Source: Kiritimatiellia bacterium (GTDB lineage Bacteria; Verrucomicrobiota; Kiritimatiellia; RFP12; UBA1067). Taken from it: a stretch of 9,704 nucleotides of DNA. How positions within the stretch are numbered: the first letter of the stretch is position 1; each line of letters opens with the position of its first letter. Location of the stretch: the NCBI GenBank assembly GCA_017629455.1, contig JAGBXE010000055.1, forward strand, positions 1 to 9,704, given 5' to 3'. The translations under genes and the position numbers were made by a program. Shown piece after piece: positions 1 through 6,826 of the stretch. Below the pieces are notes generated by a model, which was given only the letters and a program-made list of their open reading frames with translations, did not search any database and was not told the origin of the DNA.

Positions 1-334
1 CTTGTTGATAAGCCCAACCTTCAGAAATCGGAACTTTTACAGTAAACGATGCGCCATCTTTAGGCTCAATTCCAAGTTTAGCAAATTGATAGACATTACC
101 GCCCACATGAAGAGCCTTGTCATCCCACCAACACTCAACGGGCGTGCCTGGCTCCGTAAGTGGGAATACAGCACTAGGCTCAGCTGCACTGCCGCGAGCT
201 AATGCCACTTGAATGCGATCCCCAAGTTGTGACGGAAGCCCTGGCCAACCTTTGCGTGTACTCCATGCATTTGCATGAAGCGAGACCATCAATCCAGCCA
301 CCAATAGAGCACGAGTAATGAACTTAATATTCAT
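1..334 (-). CDS. Exported protein of unknown function, N-terminal part (3' end cut by window edge)
   Basis: The frame opens with ATG at 334 and runs without a stop to the window edge, giving 111 residues. Residues 1-23 form a classical Sec signal peptide: basic start (MNIKFITR), hydrophobic core (ALLVAGLMVSL), and an A-N-A signal peptidase I site predicted to cut before W24. There is no lipobox cysteine, so the product is probably periplasmic, outer-membrane or secreted. The mature part begins WSTRKGWPGLPSQLGD and contains a C-W-W segment near residues 68-70; I do not recognise the family. An AAAGG ribosome binding site lies 9 nt before the ATG and overlaps the TGA stop of the upstream dehydrogenase gene, so the two are probably co-transcribed and possibly coupled. 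Because it ends the glycosyltransferase/flippase/dehydrogenase run, an envelope role is plausible but inferred only from position. Confidence 0.75.
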   Translation of the reverse strand, partial: MNIKFITRALLVAGLMVSLHANAWSTRKGWPGLPSQLGDRIQVALARGSAAEPSAVFPLTEPGTPVECWWDDKALHVGGNVYQFAKLGIEPKDGASFTVKVPISEGWAYQQ

Positions 335-347
335 ACCAACTAACCTT

Positions 348-1298
348 TCAATAAAGACAACCATCATTAAATAGTTCTGTAAAACATTCCTTCAAATACC
401 TTGGGGAAAATGCGCTCGAATGAGGCATGACAACGCAGTTGTCGAGATCGTCAAGCTCACCAACAAAACCAGGGACATTAAGCACCGTTGCCGACGGCTC
501 CATTCGACGCACATCAAGATACGCACCAGCTATCCGCCGCGTTTTAAGCGCTTTATAAAGCGCAACTTCATTTACGGCATTACCCCTACCGACATTAATA
601 AGAACACAATGACGCGGGAGCTTACACAAAAGCGACTCGTCAACCCAATCGTCAGTACCGGTCGTAGACGGCAACGCGAGAATACACCAATCGGCAGAGC
701 TAAGGACGGCAGAATCTCTACCTGACGAGGAAGAAACCTTGCGCCCATTTGCAAAAATTCCGTGACGCGTTATTCCCGTCACTTCAACTCCGAGAGCTTT
801 AAGTTTACTGCCGATCGCCTTACCGACATTCCCGTATCCTACAACTACTGCTTTGGTTCCTGCAACATCAAAGCATCGATCGCTCAACCATGTGCGCGGC
901 CATTTATCTTGACACTTTTGTACAGCAAAAAATCCACGCGCCCAAGCTAAGATAAAACCAACAACCGACTCTGCAATAATTGGACCGTGAAAATGACCAA
1001 AATGAAGTTTTACTCCGCTAGGAGCCTTTTCAGGCAACAGCTCTCGCCCTGCCGCGGGCGTCGCTAGAAGGCGCAAATCGGGAGCGAGTTTAAACCATTC
1101 GCTCTTAAAATTCCACACTATAGCATGCGTCGCGCTAGGAAGATGTTTAAGAAATGAGCGTTCAGAACGAGCATGAATAATCTGCGAGCCTTCCGGTAAT
1201 AACGAACGCAAATACTTTAGGTCGGAAGCGTTCACGCGAAAGCATTTTTCCGGCCATTGAAGCCAAATAAGATATGTCGTATTTTTAACCATGGTCAT
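348..1298 (-). CDS. D-isomer-specific 2-hydroxyacid dehydrogenase family protein
   Basis: A 316-residue member of the NAD(P)-dependent D-2-hydroxyacid dehydrogenase family, which interconverts 2-keto acids and D-2-hydroxyacids in the cytoplasm. The Rossmann glycine motif G-Y-G-N-V-G is at 154-159. The family's catalytic triad appears complete: R238 (in INVGRGN), E267 (in DVRRMEP) and H293 (in MPHSSA). The N-terminal ~100 residues fit the divergent substrate-binding half. After the second Rossmann strand, where NAD-specific members have Asp/Glu, this protein has R178-H179, which suggests NADP(H) preference as in GhrA-like glyoxylate/hydroxypyruvate reductases (inference). It is much more divergent than the SerA in the same window and has no ACT domain, so it is unlikely to be a second phosphoglycerate dehydrogenase. 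Its ATG overlaps the flippase stop codon (ATGA), giving translational coupling; a second ATG two codons later is an alternative start. The substrate is unknown; glycan context hints at a hydroxyacid used in an envelope polymer. Confidence 0.85.
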   Translation of the reverse strand: MTMVKNTTYLIWLQWPEKCFRVNASDLKYLRSLLPEGSQIIHARSERSFLKHLPSATHAIVWNFKSEWFKLAPDLRLLATPAAGRELLPEKAPSGVKLHFGHFHGPIIAESVVGFILAWARGFFAVQKCQDKWPRTWLSDRCFDVAGTKAVVVGYGNVGKAIGSKLKALGVEVTGITRHGIFANGRKVSSSSGRDSAVLSSADWCILALPSTTGTDDWVDESLLCKLPRHCVLINVGRGNAVNEVALYKALKTRRIAGAYLDVRRMEPSATVLNVPGFVGELDDLDNCVVMPHSSAFSPRYLKECFTELFNDGCLY

Positions 1299-2647
1299 TT
1301 TTCTAGCTCGCTACAGAACGCAGCACGTCTACTAATCAAATTGGCATAACAAACGCAACAAACCAACCGAACTACAGCAACTACAAGCATCCATACAATT
1401 ACTGATTTTAAAGTAAGAATGTTGTGTGCTTTCAGAAAGGCGGCAAGCGGTTGGGGTAGATATGAAAGGTAATACCCTTGACCAGTAACAAGCATCAACC
1501 CAAGGCCTGAAATAAGACATATGGGAACGGTGAAATACATAAATCCGAATCTGTTAGCAGACATTTCCGCAACACAGTAAAACGACACAATAGAATTTAC
1601 CGTTGTAACAGCTATTATTACCGGTATTGCCCATGCGTAAATGGAATAACTTTGGCCGTTAGGCAAAAATGTAAGTATCTGCCTGCCAAAGCACAAGAAA
1701 AAGATTGCCAAGATGAAATTGCCGGCAAAGAGAACGAGTGAAGATTTAACAACGAGACGATTCGTGCCTCCTCCTTTAGCCGATAGCTCTGCCGCAAAAG
1801 GAAACAGCGTAAAGCTAAGGGCCGTAGCAAGAAAAGTAGATATATCGGAAAAACGCGTAACCATATAATATGCCGCGGAATCTAGATCGGGCAAACGCTG
1901 ACGGATAATTGTATTTTCTACAAGCGTAAGAAAACTGCCAGCTAACGTCGATATCCCAAAAATAATAAAAAGCCGCGTAAACCGTACAACAATAGCCTTC
2001 GTCCAATACGGTTCGGCGCGAACTGAAAGCTCTTTACGCAGCGCAATGATTGATGCCAAAATCGAAAATGCCGGCGTGGAACCCTGCCCTACAAAATACC
2101 CTGTCAATGCTCGCAGTGGCATCGTTATAACCATAACAACGAAGCGAATAGGAGCAGACAGAACACTAATTAAAGATGTTGCGCGAAACTTTTTAAGCGT
2201 CTGAAGTGGAATTGCGTAAACAGATGAAACAGTGCATAGTAACGATGTTGTCAAAATTACGATACCAAGCGAACCATTTACAATCCTTAGCCTTTCGAGA
2301 AAGAGCGGCAATACTAACTTCATGCTTAAAATCGCCAAAACGAAAGTAATTGCCGTAGCGATAAAAACGCCGCGCATCAGCGACTTCATCCGGCCAAACT
2401 CGCCACGAGTTGCTAGATTTGATATTTCCTGACGGAAGGTAGTAGCAAAAACCGCCGCGGGAATTACAAGGAAATTAGCAAAACTGGCAAGCGGCTGAAC
2501 GGCGCCGAGCTCTTCTGTCGAAACATACTTCGGCACTAAGTAAACACCGACAAATAAGTTTAGCACGTCAGCTGCGCGAGCGGCGCAGAAGACCATTAGC
2601 GAATACCACCAGAAATCGCCAAGAAGGTTGTGTAGTTTTTTAAACAC
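1295..2647 (-). CDS. MOP-superfamily polysaccharide flippase (Wzx-like) integral membrane protein
   Basis: A 450-residue, strongly hydrophobic protein with about twelve predicted membrane segments by eye, the size and layout of Wzx/MurJ/MATE-type lipid-linked oligosaccharide flippases. The N-terminus carries the usual pattern for the family: a short basic amphipathic start, a first helix, then a loop with K-Y-V-S-T-E-E-L-G-A-V-Q before helix 2. A mid-protein basic loop (R-K-E-L-S-V-R-A-E-P) separates the two six-helix halves. Likely role: moving an undecaprenyl-linked or similar glycan precursor across the inner membrane. Translation probably starts at a GTG at 2647 directly after the TAA of the glycosyltransferase-like gene, with no intergenic base; a GAAGGA sequence lies about 13 nt upstream, a long spacing, so coupling may matter. 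The first internal Met, at residue 18, would delete part of helix 1. Assignment to the superfamily is firm, the transported substrate is unknown. Confidence 0.83.
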   Translation of the reverse strand: MFKKLHNLLGDFWWYSLMVFCAARAADVLNLFVGVYLVPKYVSTEELGAVQPLASFANFLVIPAAVFATTFRQEISNLATRGEFGRMKSLMRGVFIATAITFVLAILSMKLVLPLFLERLRIVNGSLGIVILTTSLLCTVSSVYAIPLQTLKKFRATSLISVLSAPIRFVVMVITMPLRALTGYFVGQGSTPAFSILASIIALRKELSVRAEPYWTKAIVVRFTRLFIIFGISTLAGSFLTLVENTIIRQRLPDLDSAAYYMVTRFSDISTFLATALSFTLFPFAAELSAKGGGTNRLVVKSSLVLFAGNFILAIFFLCFGRQILTFLPNGQSYSIYAWAIPVIIAVTTVNSIVSFYCVAEMSANRFGFMYFTVPICLISGLGLMLVTGQGYYLSYLPQPLAAFLKAHNILTLKSVIVWMLVVAVVRLVCCVCYANLISRRAAFCSELEK

Positions 2648-3442
2648 TTACTTAGCGCTTTCCTTCGCCCCGGCCCCAAAAGTATTTTGGAATCTAACTA
2701 TCCAATTCCATGGAACAATATGGAAAACCAAGGCTTTAAGCCCTTCGCGTAAACGAACCTTAAAAGGAGGGAGCGTGCGCTTTAACTTAGAAATATCAAT
2801 ACCATTATTGACGCAAAGCGAGACACCCCAACTCTCCCAATAGCCCTTGTGAACAGCATCAACAAAGGGAAATTCTTTTGTAGGAGTAACAAGCAAGAGG
2901 TGTTTATTTATCCGCTCGTCAAACGAACCGTAACGCTCAAACTCCCAAATCGACGAGCGCCCTTGAGCAAGAAGCTTTAAAAAACTGCGTTCCCACAAGC
3001 CTGCCTGAGTTGCAACCGAATACGCATAAGGAGTCTTGTAGCGCATAAGACCACCTTCGAACGGTAAAGCATTTGCGCTAGTCGGCTTGGGATTAGGAAT
3101 CATCCGCAAATTGGACGCGTTAAACTGGCGCATCTGCGAAAGCCTTTGCAATACAAGATTTGTATCAACTTTGGTCTCTAAATAATAATCGTCGCACAGC
3201 ATCAGCACATATGGAGTTGTGATTTCATCAAGGGCTCGCAAAAGACGAGAGCACCAAGACAAACCCCCACCACACGCTATTACATTATCAAACCCATCGA
3301 CATCAGGAACGCTTTCAGTGACGAGAACCGTTTTAAACGGACAATCCGGCCAAAACTTGCGCCACAGCTCCATAAACGGAGCAAGCAAATCGGCGTATTT
3401 ATCGCAGGAACAAACAAGTACGGTACAAGAGCCGTCAACCAT
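2648..3442 (-). CDS. Glycosyltransferase-like protein (GT-A-type, DD motif)
   Basis: A 264-residue soluble protein without signal peptide or clear membrane helix. It starts with a beta strand (CTVLVCSCDKYADL, residues 6-19) typical of nucleotide-sugar-binding GT-A folds, where S-C-D-K-Y could contact the nucleotide. A segment L-S-W-C-S-R-L-L-R-A-L ending in T-P-Y-V-L-M-L-C-D-D-Y-Y-L (residues 61-88) resembles proteins from exopolysaccharide clusters that share a W-S-x-x-L...Y-V-L-x-x-x-D-D-Y pattern; D84-D85 are candidates for metal and sugar-nucleotide binding. A possible base or acceptor region is W-E-F-E-R at 166-170. The start is supported by a strong AAAGGAG site 8 nt upstream, and the ATG shares one base with the trmJ stop (TAATG). 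It lies immediately before the flippase. Family name, sugar donor and acceptor cannot be read from the sequence, so the call stays general. Confidence 0.6.
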   Translation of the reverse strand: MVDGSCTVLVCSCDKYADLLAPFMELWRKFWPDCPFKTVLVTESVPDVDGFDNVIACGGGLSWCSRLLRALDEITTPYVLMLCDDYYLETKVDTNLVLQRLSQMRQFNASNLRMIPNPKPTSANALPFEGGLMRYKTPYAYSVATQAGLWERSFLKLLAQGRSSIWEFERYGSFDERINKHLLLVTPTKEFPFVDAVHKGYWESWGVSLCVNNGIDISKLKRTLPPFKVRLREGLKALVFHIVPWNWIVRFQNTFGAGAKESAK

Positions 3443-4167
3443 TATGAGTTCTCCTTTGCCCAGATCGCCTGTCTAGCGACACCAAGCATAAGCGCAGCAT
3501 CATCTTTTGTAACTACACCACGAGAAAACACGCGCTGAAAACCTTGCATAAAGTGATCGGCCTGTTCAGGCTTCATAAAGCCAATAGTCTCAAGCATCTT
3601 GGACCAATTCTTTGACAACTGCATTTTCTGAGCCTGAGGAGCTGGCGGCGCTTTTTCCTGCGGTGGGCAATACCTGCCTGATGCCGCAAAAAGCTCGTAA
3701 CACGTTATCAAAACGGCTTGCGATAAATTAATTGAAGTATAACCCTCATCTACGGGAATACGCAACAAATGCGTACACTGGGCGATTTCTTCATTCAATA
3801 AGCCCTTGTCTTCGCGCCCGAAAACAAGCGCGACAGGCCCTGTTGCTGCAAGAGAAAGAAGATCGGCTGCGCAATCGCGCGGAGCCTTTACATGCTGGCG
3901 ATAAAGCCCACCGCGAGCAGTTGTGCCAACAACAGCGACGCAATCGGCAACAGCCTCTTCAAATGTAGCAAATTCCTGACGAGAGGAAAGAACATCAGTA
4001 GCATGAACTGCCATTCTTTCGCCTTCATCCCACGAATTTTGGAGATTGGGAGCGGCAAGACGAAGTTTACGCACGCCCATATTGGCCATCGCTCTGCAAG
4101 CAGAACCGACATTGCCAGTATAAAGCGTACCTACTAAGACTACGTAAATATTATCAAGGGGATTCAT
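3442..4167 (-). CDS. trmJ: tRNA (cytidine/uridine-32-2'-O)-methyltransferase TrmJ-type, SPOUT family
   Basis: A 241-residue SpoU/TrmH-class SPOUT methyltransferase that transfers a methyl group from SAM to a ribose 2'-OH of RNA. All three SpoU motifs are visible: motif 1 G-N-V-G-S-A-C-R-A-M (18-27) with N19 and R25, motif 2 V-F-G-R-E-D-K-G-L (115-123), and motif 3 S-I-N-L-S-Q-A-V (145-152), which together form the trefoil knot and SAM pocket. Motif 1 near the very N-terminus and the ~80-residue C-terminal extension after the knot (from about 165) match TrmJ, which modifies position 32 of the tRNA anticodon loop, better than TrmL or TrmH. A paralogous rRNA or other-position specificity cannot be excluded. 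The ATG overlaps the lipoprotein gene stop (ATGA), and the 3' end overlaps the next gene, so it sits inside a coupled operon headed by gatB, another tRNA-related gene. Confidence 0.85.
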   Translation of the reverse strand: MNPLDNIYVVLVGTLYTGNVGSACRAMANMGVRKLRLAAPNLQNSWDEGERMAVHATDVLSSRQEFATFEEAVADCVAVVGTTARGGLYRQHVKAPRDCAADLLSLAATGPVALVFGREDKGLLNEEIAQCTHLLRIPVDEGYTSINLSQAVLITCYELFAASGRYCPPQEKAPPAPQAQKMQLSKNWSKMLETIGFMKPEQADHFMQGFQRVFSRGVVTKDDAALMLGVARQAIWAKENS

Positions 4168-4697
4168 CTCTTATTCTGAAGCCTTTCATCGCGCTCACGC
4201 GGCTTATACTGACGACCGCCAGGGGGGAGCGTTTTCCACTTAGATGCGTCAGAGGATTTTCGCCCGATATCGGGAGTATCACACAAAACGCCGCGGTAAA
4301 CTTCTAAGTAGCCACCGTCAGACTCTTCATCCTTGCGAAAAACCGAACAGGAAAAACCATTTGCCAATAACATCCAGCGCTCGTTATCCGTCTTATACAT
4401 TGTACCGCGGCGAAGGAAGTTCATGCACTGCCAAGCAGTAAACTTCTCGCCATCGGGAAGCTCCGCCCTCACCATAAGTTTTGAGCGAAACTCCATCTCC
4501 TTGCCAGTTAAAGGAGCTACAAAGGTATTTACATGATCAGTATCGCTACGACCGTAATCAACAGAGACGATATTGCCGTCTTCATCGGAAAAGATATTGC
4601 GCTGCACTATCTCATACGATTGGCAGCCAGCAGCGAATGCCAACAGACAAGCTATGCACGATATCTTTTGTACGAACGCGGCAAATTTAGCTATCAT
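4164..4697 (-). CDS. Small putative lipoprotein of unknown function
   Basis: A 177-residue protein with an N-terminal export signal: basic start, hydrophobic stretch I-A-C-L-L-A-F-A, then A-A-G-C with C25 as the probable lipidated cysteine. The lipobox is slightly atypical because the -3 position is Ala rather than Leu, but it is acceptable. The mature part is polar and mixed, with several cysteines (C91, C116, C138 region) that could form disulfides in the periplasm, and a very basic tail (K-P-R-E-R-D-E-R-L-Q-N-K-R) after about residue 160. I do not recognise any domain. Its ATG overlaps the gatB stop and its stop overlaps the trmJ start (both ATGA), which strongly supports that it is a real, translated gene although no clear ribosome binding site precedes it; it is probably translated by coupling from gatB. 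Function unknown. Confidence 0.7.
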   Translation of the reverse strand: MIAKFAAFVQKISCIACLLAFAAGCQSYEIVQRNIFSDEDGNIVSVDYGRSDTDHVNTFVAPLTGKEMEFRSKLMVRAELPDGEKFTAWQCMNFLRRGTMYKTDNERWMLLANGFSCSVFRKDEESDGGYLEVYRGVLCDTPDIGRKSSDASKWKTLPPGGRQYKPRERDERLQNKR

Positions 4698-6133
4698 GGC
4701 ATGGAAGAAAGTTTTTTCGCAACCAGTGCTCCAACCGTCTTTGGATCGGCCTTGCCCTTAGAGAGCTTCATCACCTGACCAACAATAAAGCCTGCCGCAG
4801 CCTTCTTGCCTGCCTTAAAGTCGGCGACCGATTTGGGATTTGCTGATATAGCCTCTTCAACGAAAGCCTCAATCGCCGACTCGTCGGAAACCGCACCAAG
4901 ACCGCGCTCTTTAACGATCGCCTCTGGATCGCCGCCCTTTTCAAAAATTTCAGGCAGCAACTCTTTAAGTGTCGGGCCGTTGATCGTACCTGCCGAAGCA
5001 AGCTTCGCAAGAGAGGCGAGTTGGGCAGGTTTCATCGCACTTTCAGAAATCGACTTGCCGCTTACATTCATAAGCGCCATAACATCGCCCAAAAGAAGAT
5101 TGCAGACAAGCTTCGCCACTTTCTTATCAAGCCCAGCGGCAGCAAGCTCGAACCAATCGGCATTTTCCTTATGCTGCGAAAGAACCTCGGCATCATACTC
5201 TGCAATACCGTATTCACGCACCATGCGCTCGCGCCTAAGCTCGGGCTTTTCAGGAAGGAGCTGACGCCATTGCTCAATTTGTTCTTCGGTCAACTCAACC
5301 GGCACAAGATCGGGCTCGGGGAAATAGCGGTAATCATGAGCGTTCTCCTTTGAACGCATCGATGCCGTCTCCATGGAATCGGCATCCCAACGGCGAGTTT
5401 CCTGCACAATGCGAACACCATTGGCAACGCAATCTCTCTGGCGGCGCGCTTCGTAAACTAAGGCGGCATGAATGCCAGAGAAGGAATTCATGTTCTTGAC
5501 TTCAACCTTAGTACCAAGCTTTGTTTCGCCACGTGGACGGATTGAGATATTTACGTCACTGCGCATATTGCCTTCTTCCAGGTTGCAATCAGATACACCT
5601 GCATAGACAAGCATTTCTTTTAGCGCAGTGAGATAAGCTATCGCATCATCAGCCGATTCCATATCGGGCTCGGAAACGATCTCCATAAGTGGAGTTCCGC
5701 CGCGGTTAAAGTCGACACCTGAAGACGATGCGTAATGGTTGATCTTGGCAGCGTCTTCTTCAAGATGAATATGGTTAATTCGAATAAACTTCTTGGTGCC
5801 GTCGGCACGAACAATCTCAATACCACCGCCAATACACAACGGATTACCATTTTCCGAAATCTGATAATCCTTGGCCATATCGGGATAGAAATAATTCTTG
5901 CGGTCGAATGTAGCGCGGCGGTTTATTTCACACCCAAGCATAAGGCCGCTCATCACAGTAAGCTTAACGGCCTCTTTATTGGCAACAGGCAGCGCACCTG
6001 GATAGCCAAGGCACACAGGGCAAGTGTTGGTATTTGGTTCGCAGCCCGTCTTAAGAAGACAGCCGCAAAACATCTTGGTATTTGTCTTTAGCTGGACATG
6101 CGTTTCCAGCCCGATGGCGTTCTCAAAATCCAT
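4694..6133 (-). CDS. gatB: Asp-tRNAAsn/Glu-tRNAGln amidotransferase subunit B
   Basis: A full-length 479-residue GatB, the tRNA-binding kinase-like subunit of the GatCAB complex that activates and amidates mischarged Glu-tRNAGln or Asp-tRNAAsn. Signature stretches are all present: I-G-L-E-T-H-V-Q-L (7-15), the zinc-type cysteines C23, C25, C38 and C41, P-V-C-L-G-Y-P-G-A-L-P-V (39-50), F-D-R-K-N-Y-F-Y-P-D (76-85), H-L-E-E-D-A (123-128), N-R-G-G-T-P-L-M-E-I-V (143-153), and E-E-G-N-M-R-S-D-V-N (186-195). The C-terminal third is the helical tail plus YqeY-like domain that grips the tRNA elbow. gatC and gatA are not adjacent, so the complex is encoded at split loci. The ATG has no Shine-Dalgarno site; instead an extended -10 element ends 6 nt upstream. 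Downstream, the gene overlaps a lipoprotein gene by 4 nt and heads a seven-gene run. Presence of GatB implies lack of a full set of GlnRS/AsnRS. Confidence 0.96.
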   Translation of the reverse strand: MDFENAIGLETHVQLKTNTKMFCGCLLKTGCEPNTNTCPVCLGYPGALPVANKEAVKLTVMSGLMLGCEINRRATFDRKNYFYPDMAKDYQISENGNPLCIGGGIEIVRADGTKKFIRINHIHLEEDAAKINHYASSSGVDFNRGGTPLMEIVSEPDMESADDAIAYLTALKEMLVYAGVSDCNLEEGNMRSDVNISIRPRGETKLGTKVEVKNMNSFSGIHAALVYEARRQRDCVANGVRIVQETRRWDADSMETASMRSKENAHDYRYFPEPDLVPVELTEEQIEQWRQLLPEKPELRRERMVREYGIAEYDAEVLSQHKENADWFELAAAGLDKKVAKLVCNLLLGDVMALMNVSGKSISESAMKPAQLASLAKLASAGTINGPTLKELLPEIFEKGGDPEAIVKERGLGAVSDESAIEAFVEEAISANPKSVADFKAGKKAAAGFIVGQVMKLSKGKADPKTVGALVAKKLSSMP

Positions 6134-6139
6134 ATCCGT

Positions 6140-6148
6140 ATTATATCA
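6140..6148 (-). promoter_or_regulatory. Extended -10 promoter of gatB, predicted leaderless
   Basis: On the minus strand the sequence TGATATAAT is a perfect extended -10 box (TGnTATAAT). It ends 6 nt before the gatB ATG, so a start point about 7 nt downstream would fall on or beside the A of the ATG. There is no recognisable -35 at 17 bp (CCGAGG), which is compatible with an extended -10. The TG plus the following A are also the TGA stop codon of the upstream radical SAM gene. No Shine-Dalgarno site exists in the 12 nt between the genes, which supports leaderless translation. Confidence 0.6.
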
Positions 6149-6817
6149 TAACACCGCTTGATCCTCGGCAGATTGCGGTCGTTGTTCATATTTACGCACA
6201 CGCAGCCTCGCACCTAGTTGCTCGGCCATTTTGCGGCAGTAATCCTGTTTTTCAAGGCTAGTTATAGGCTCACCTACAACAGTAAGAATAACCTCTGGTA
6301 AACAAGACGCTGCCTCGCGTGCAAACTTAAGAAGCGCAGCATAAGAAGCTTCGCCGAATTTCGGCCTGCAAACAGCAACGTATTCTTCGGCTGTACTGGA
6401 GTTTAAACTAATAGAAATGCAGTCGAAGCTTTTGGCAAACAGCTGTGCGGTAGGACGAGCATTTATTAGATCGGAAAGACCGTTCGTATTAAGCCTTACG
6501 CGAATCGTAGAATCAATACTTTTTATATAGGCTGCCGTTTCCAGCAATACATCAAGGCGTTCGGTCGGCTCGCCATAACCACAGAAAACAACCTCGCGAA
6601 AGCGCGTAAAATCCCAAGCTGAAAGGCTTACCTTTACCTCTTCAAGCGTCGGCTCACGCTTAAGCCAAAGCGAATCAGACCCATACACGCCTGAAGCGTG
6701 CTCGCGCAAACAGAATGTGCAAGCACACGGGCAACGGTTGGTCAAATTCACATAAACACAATCGCCGACCCGGTATGTAACCGTGCCGGGATCGGCGATT
6801 TCTATTTGATTGGCCAA
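6146..6817 (-). CDS. Radical SAM protein, TatD-associated type
   Basis: A 223-residue small radical SAM enzyme. Near the N-terminus the segment Y-R-V-G-D-C-V-Y-V-N-L-T-N-R-C-P (15-30) leads into the cluster-binding C-x3-C-x2-C motif, C29-C33-C36, which holds the 4Fe-4S cluster that cleaves SAM. An extra cysteine, C31, lies within the motif. A G-Y-G-E-P-T-E-R stretch (80-87) is the GGEP-like SAM-binding motif, and R-L-N-T-N-G-L at 109-115 fits the next barrel strand. The short length and the V-Y-V-N-L-T-N-R-C start resemble the family annotated as TatD family-associated radical SAM proteins, whose substrate is unknown to me; no tatD gene is in this window. The start is TTG at 6817, chosen because no upstream ATG is possible without running into serA and because an AAGG site, 7 nt before it, overlaps the serA stop. 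The gap to serA is 9 nt, so the two are co-transcribed. Confidence 0.85.
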   Translation of the reverse strand: MANQIEIADPGTVTYRVGDCVYVNLTNRCPCACTFCLREHASGVYGSDSLWLKREPTLEEVKVSLSAWDFTRFREVVFCGYGEPTERLDVLLETAAYIKSIDSTIRVRLNTNGLSDLINARPTAQLFAKSFDCISISLNSSTAEEYVAVCRPKFGEASYAALLKFAREAASCLPEVILTVVGEPITSLEKQDYCRKMAEQLGARLRVRKYEQRPQSAEDQAVL

Positions 6818-6826
6818 GACTGCGCC

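Noticed and set aside
2..202. A 66-codon plus-strand frame at the left edge
   Set aside because: It is opposite a minus-strand frame that has a signal peptide and a ribosome binding site; no independent support.
4806..5264. A 152-codon plus-strand frame inside gatB
   Set aside because: Antisense shadow of the conserved gatB C-terminal region, with no start signal or motif.
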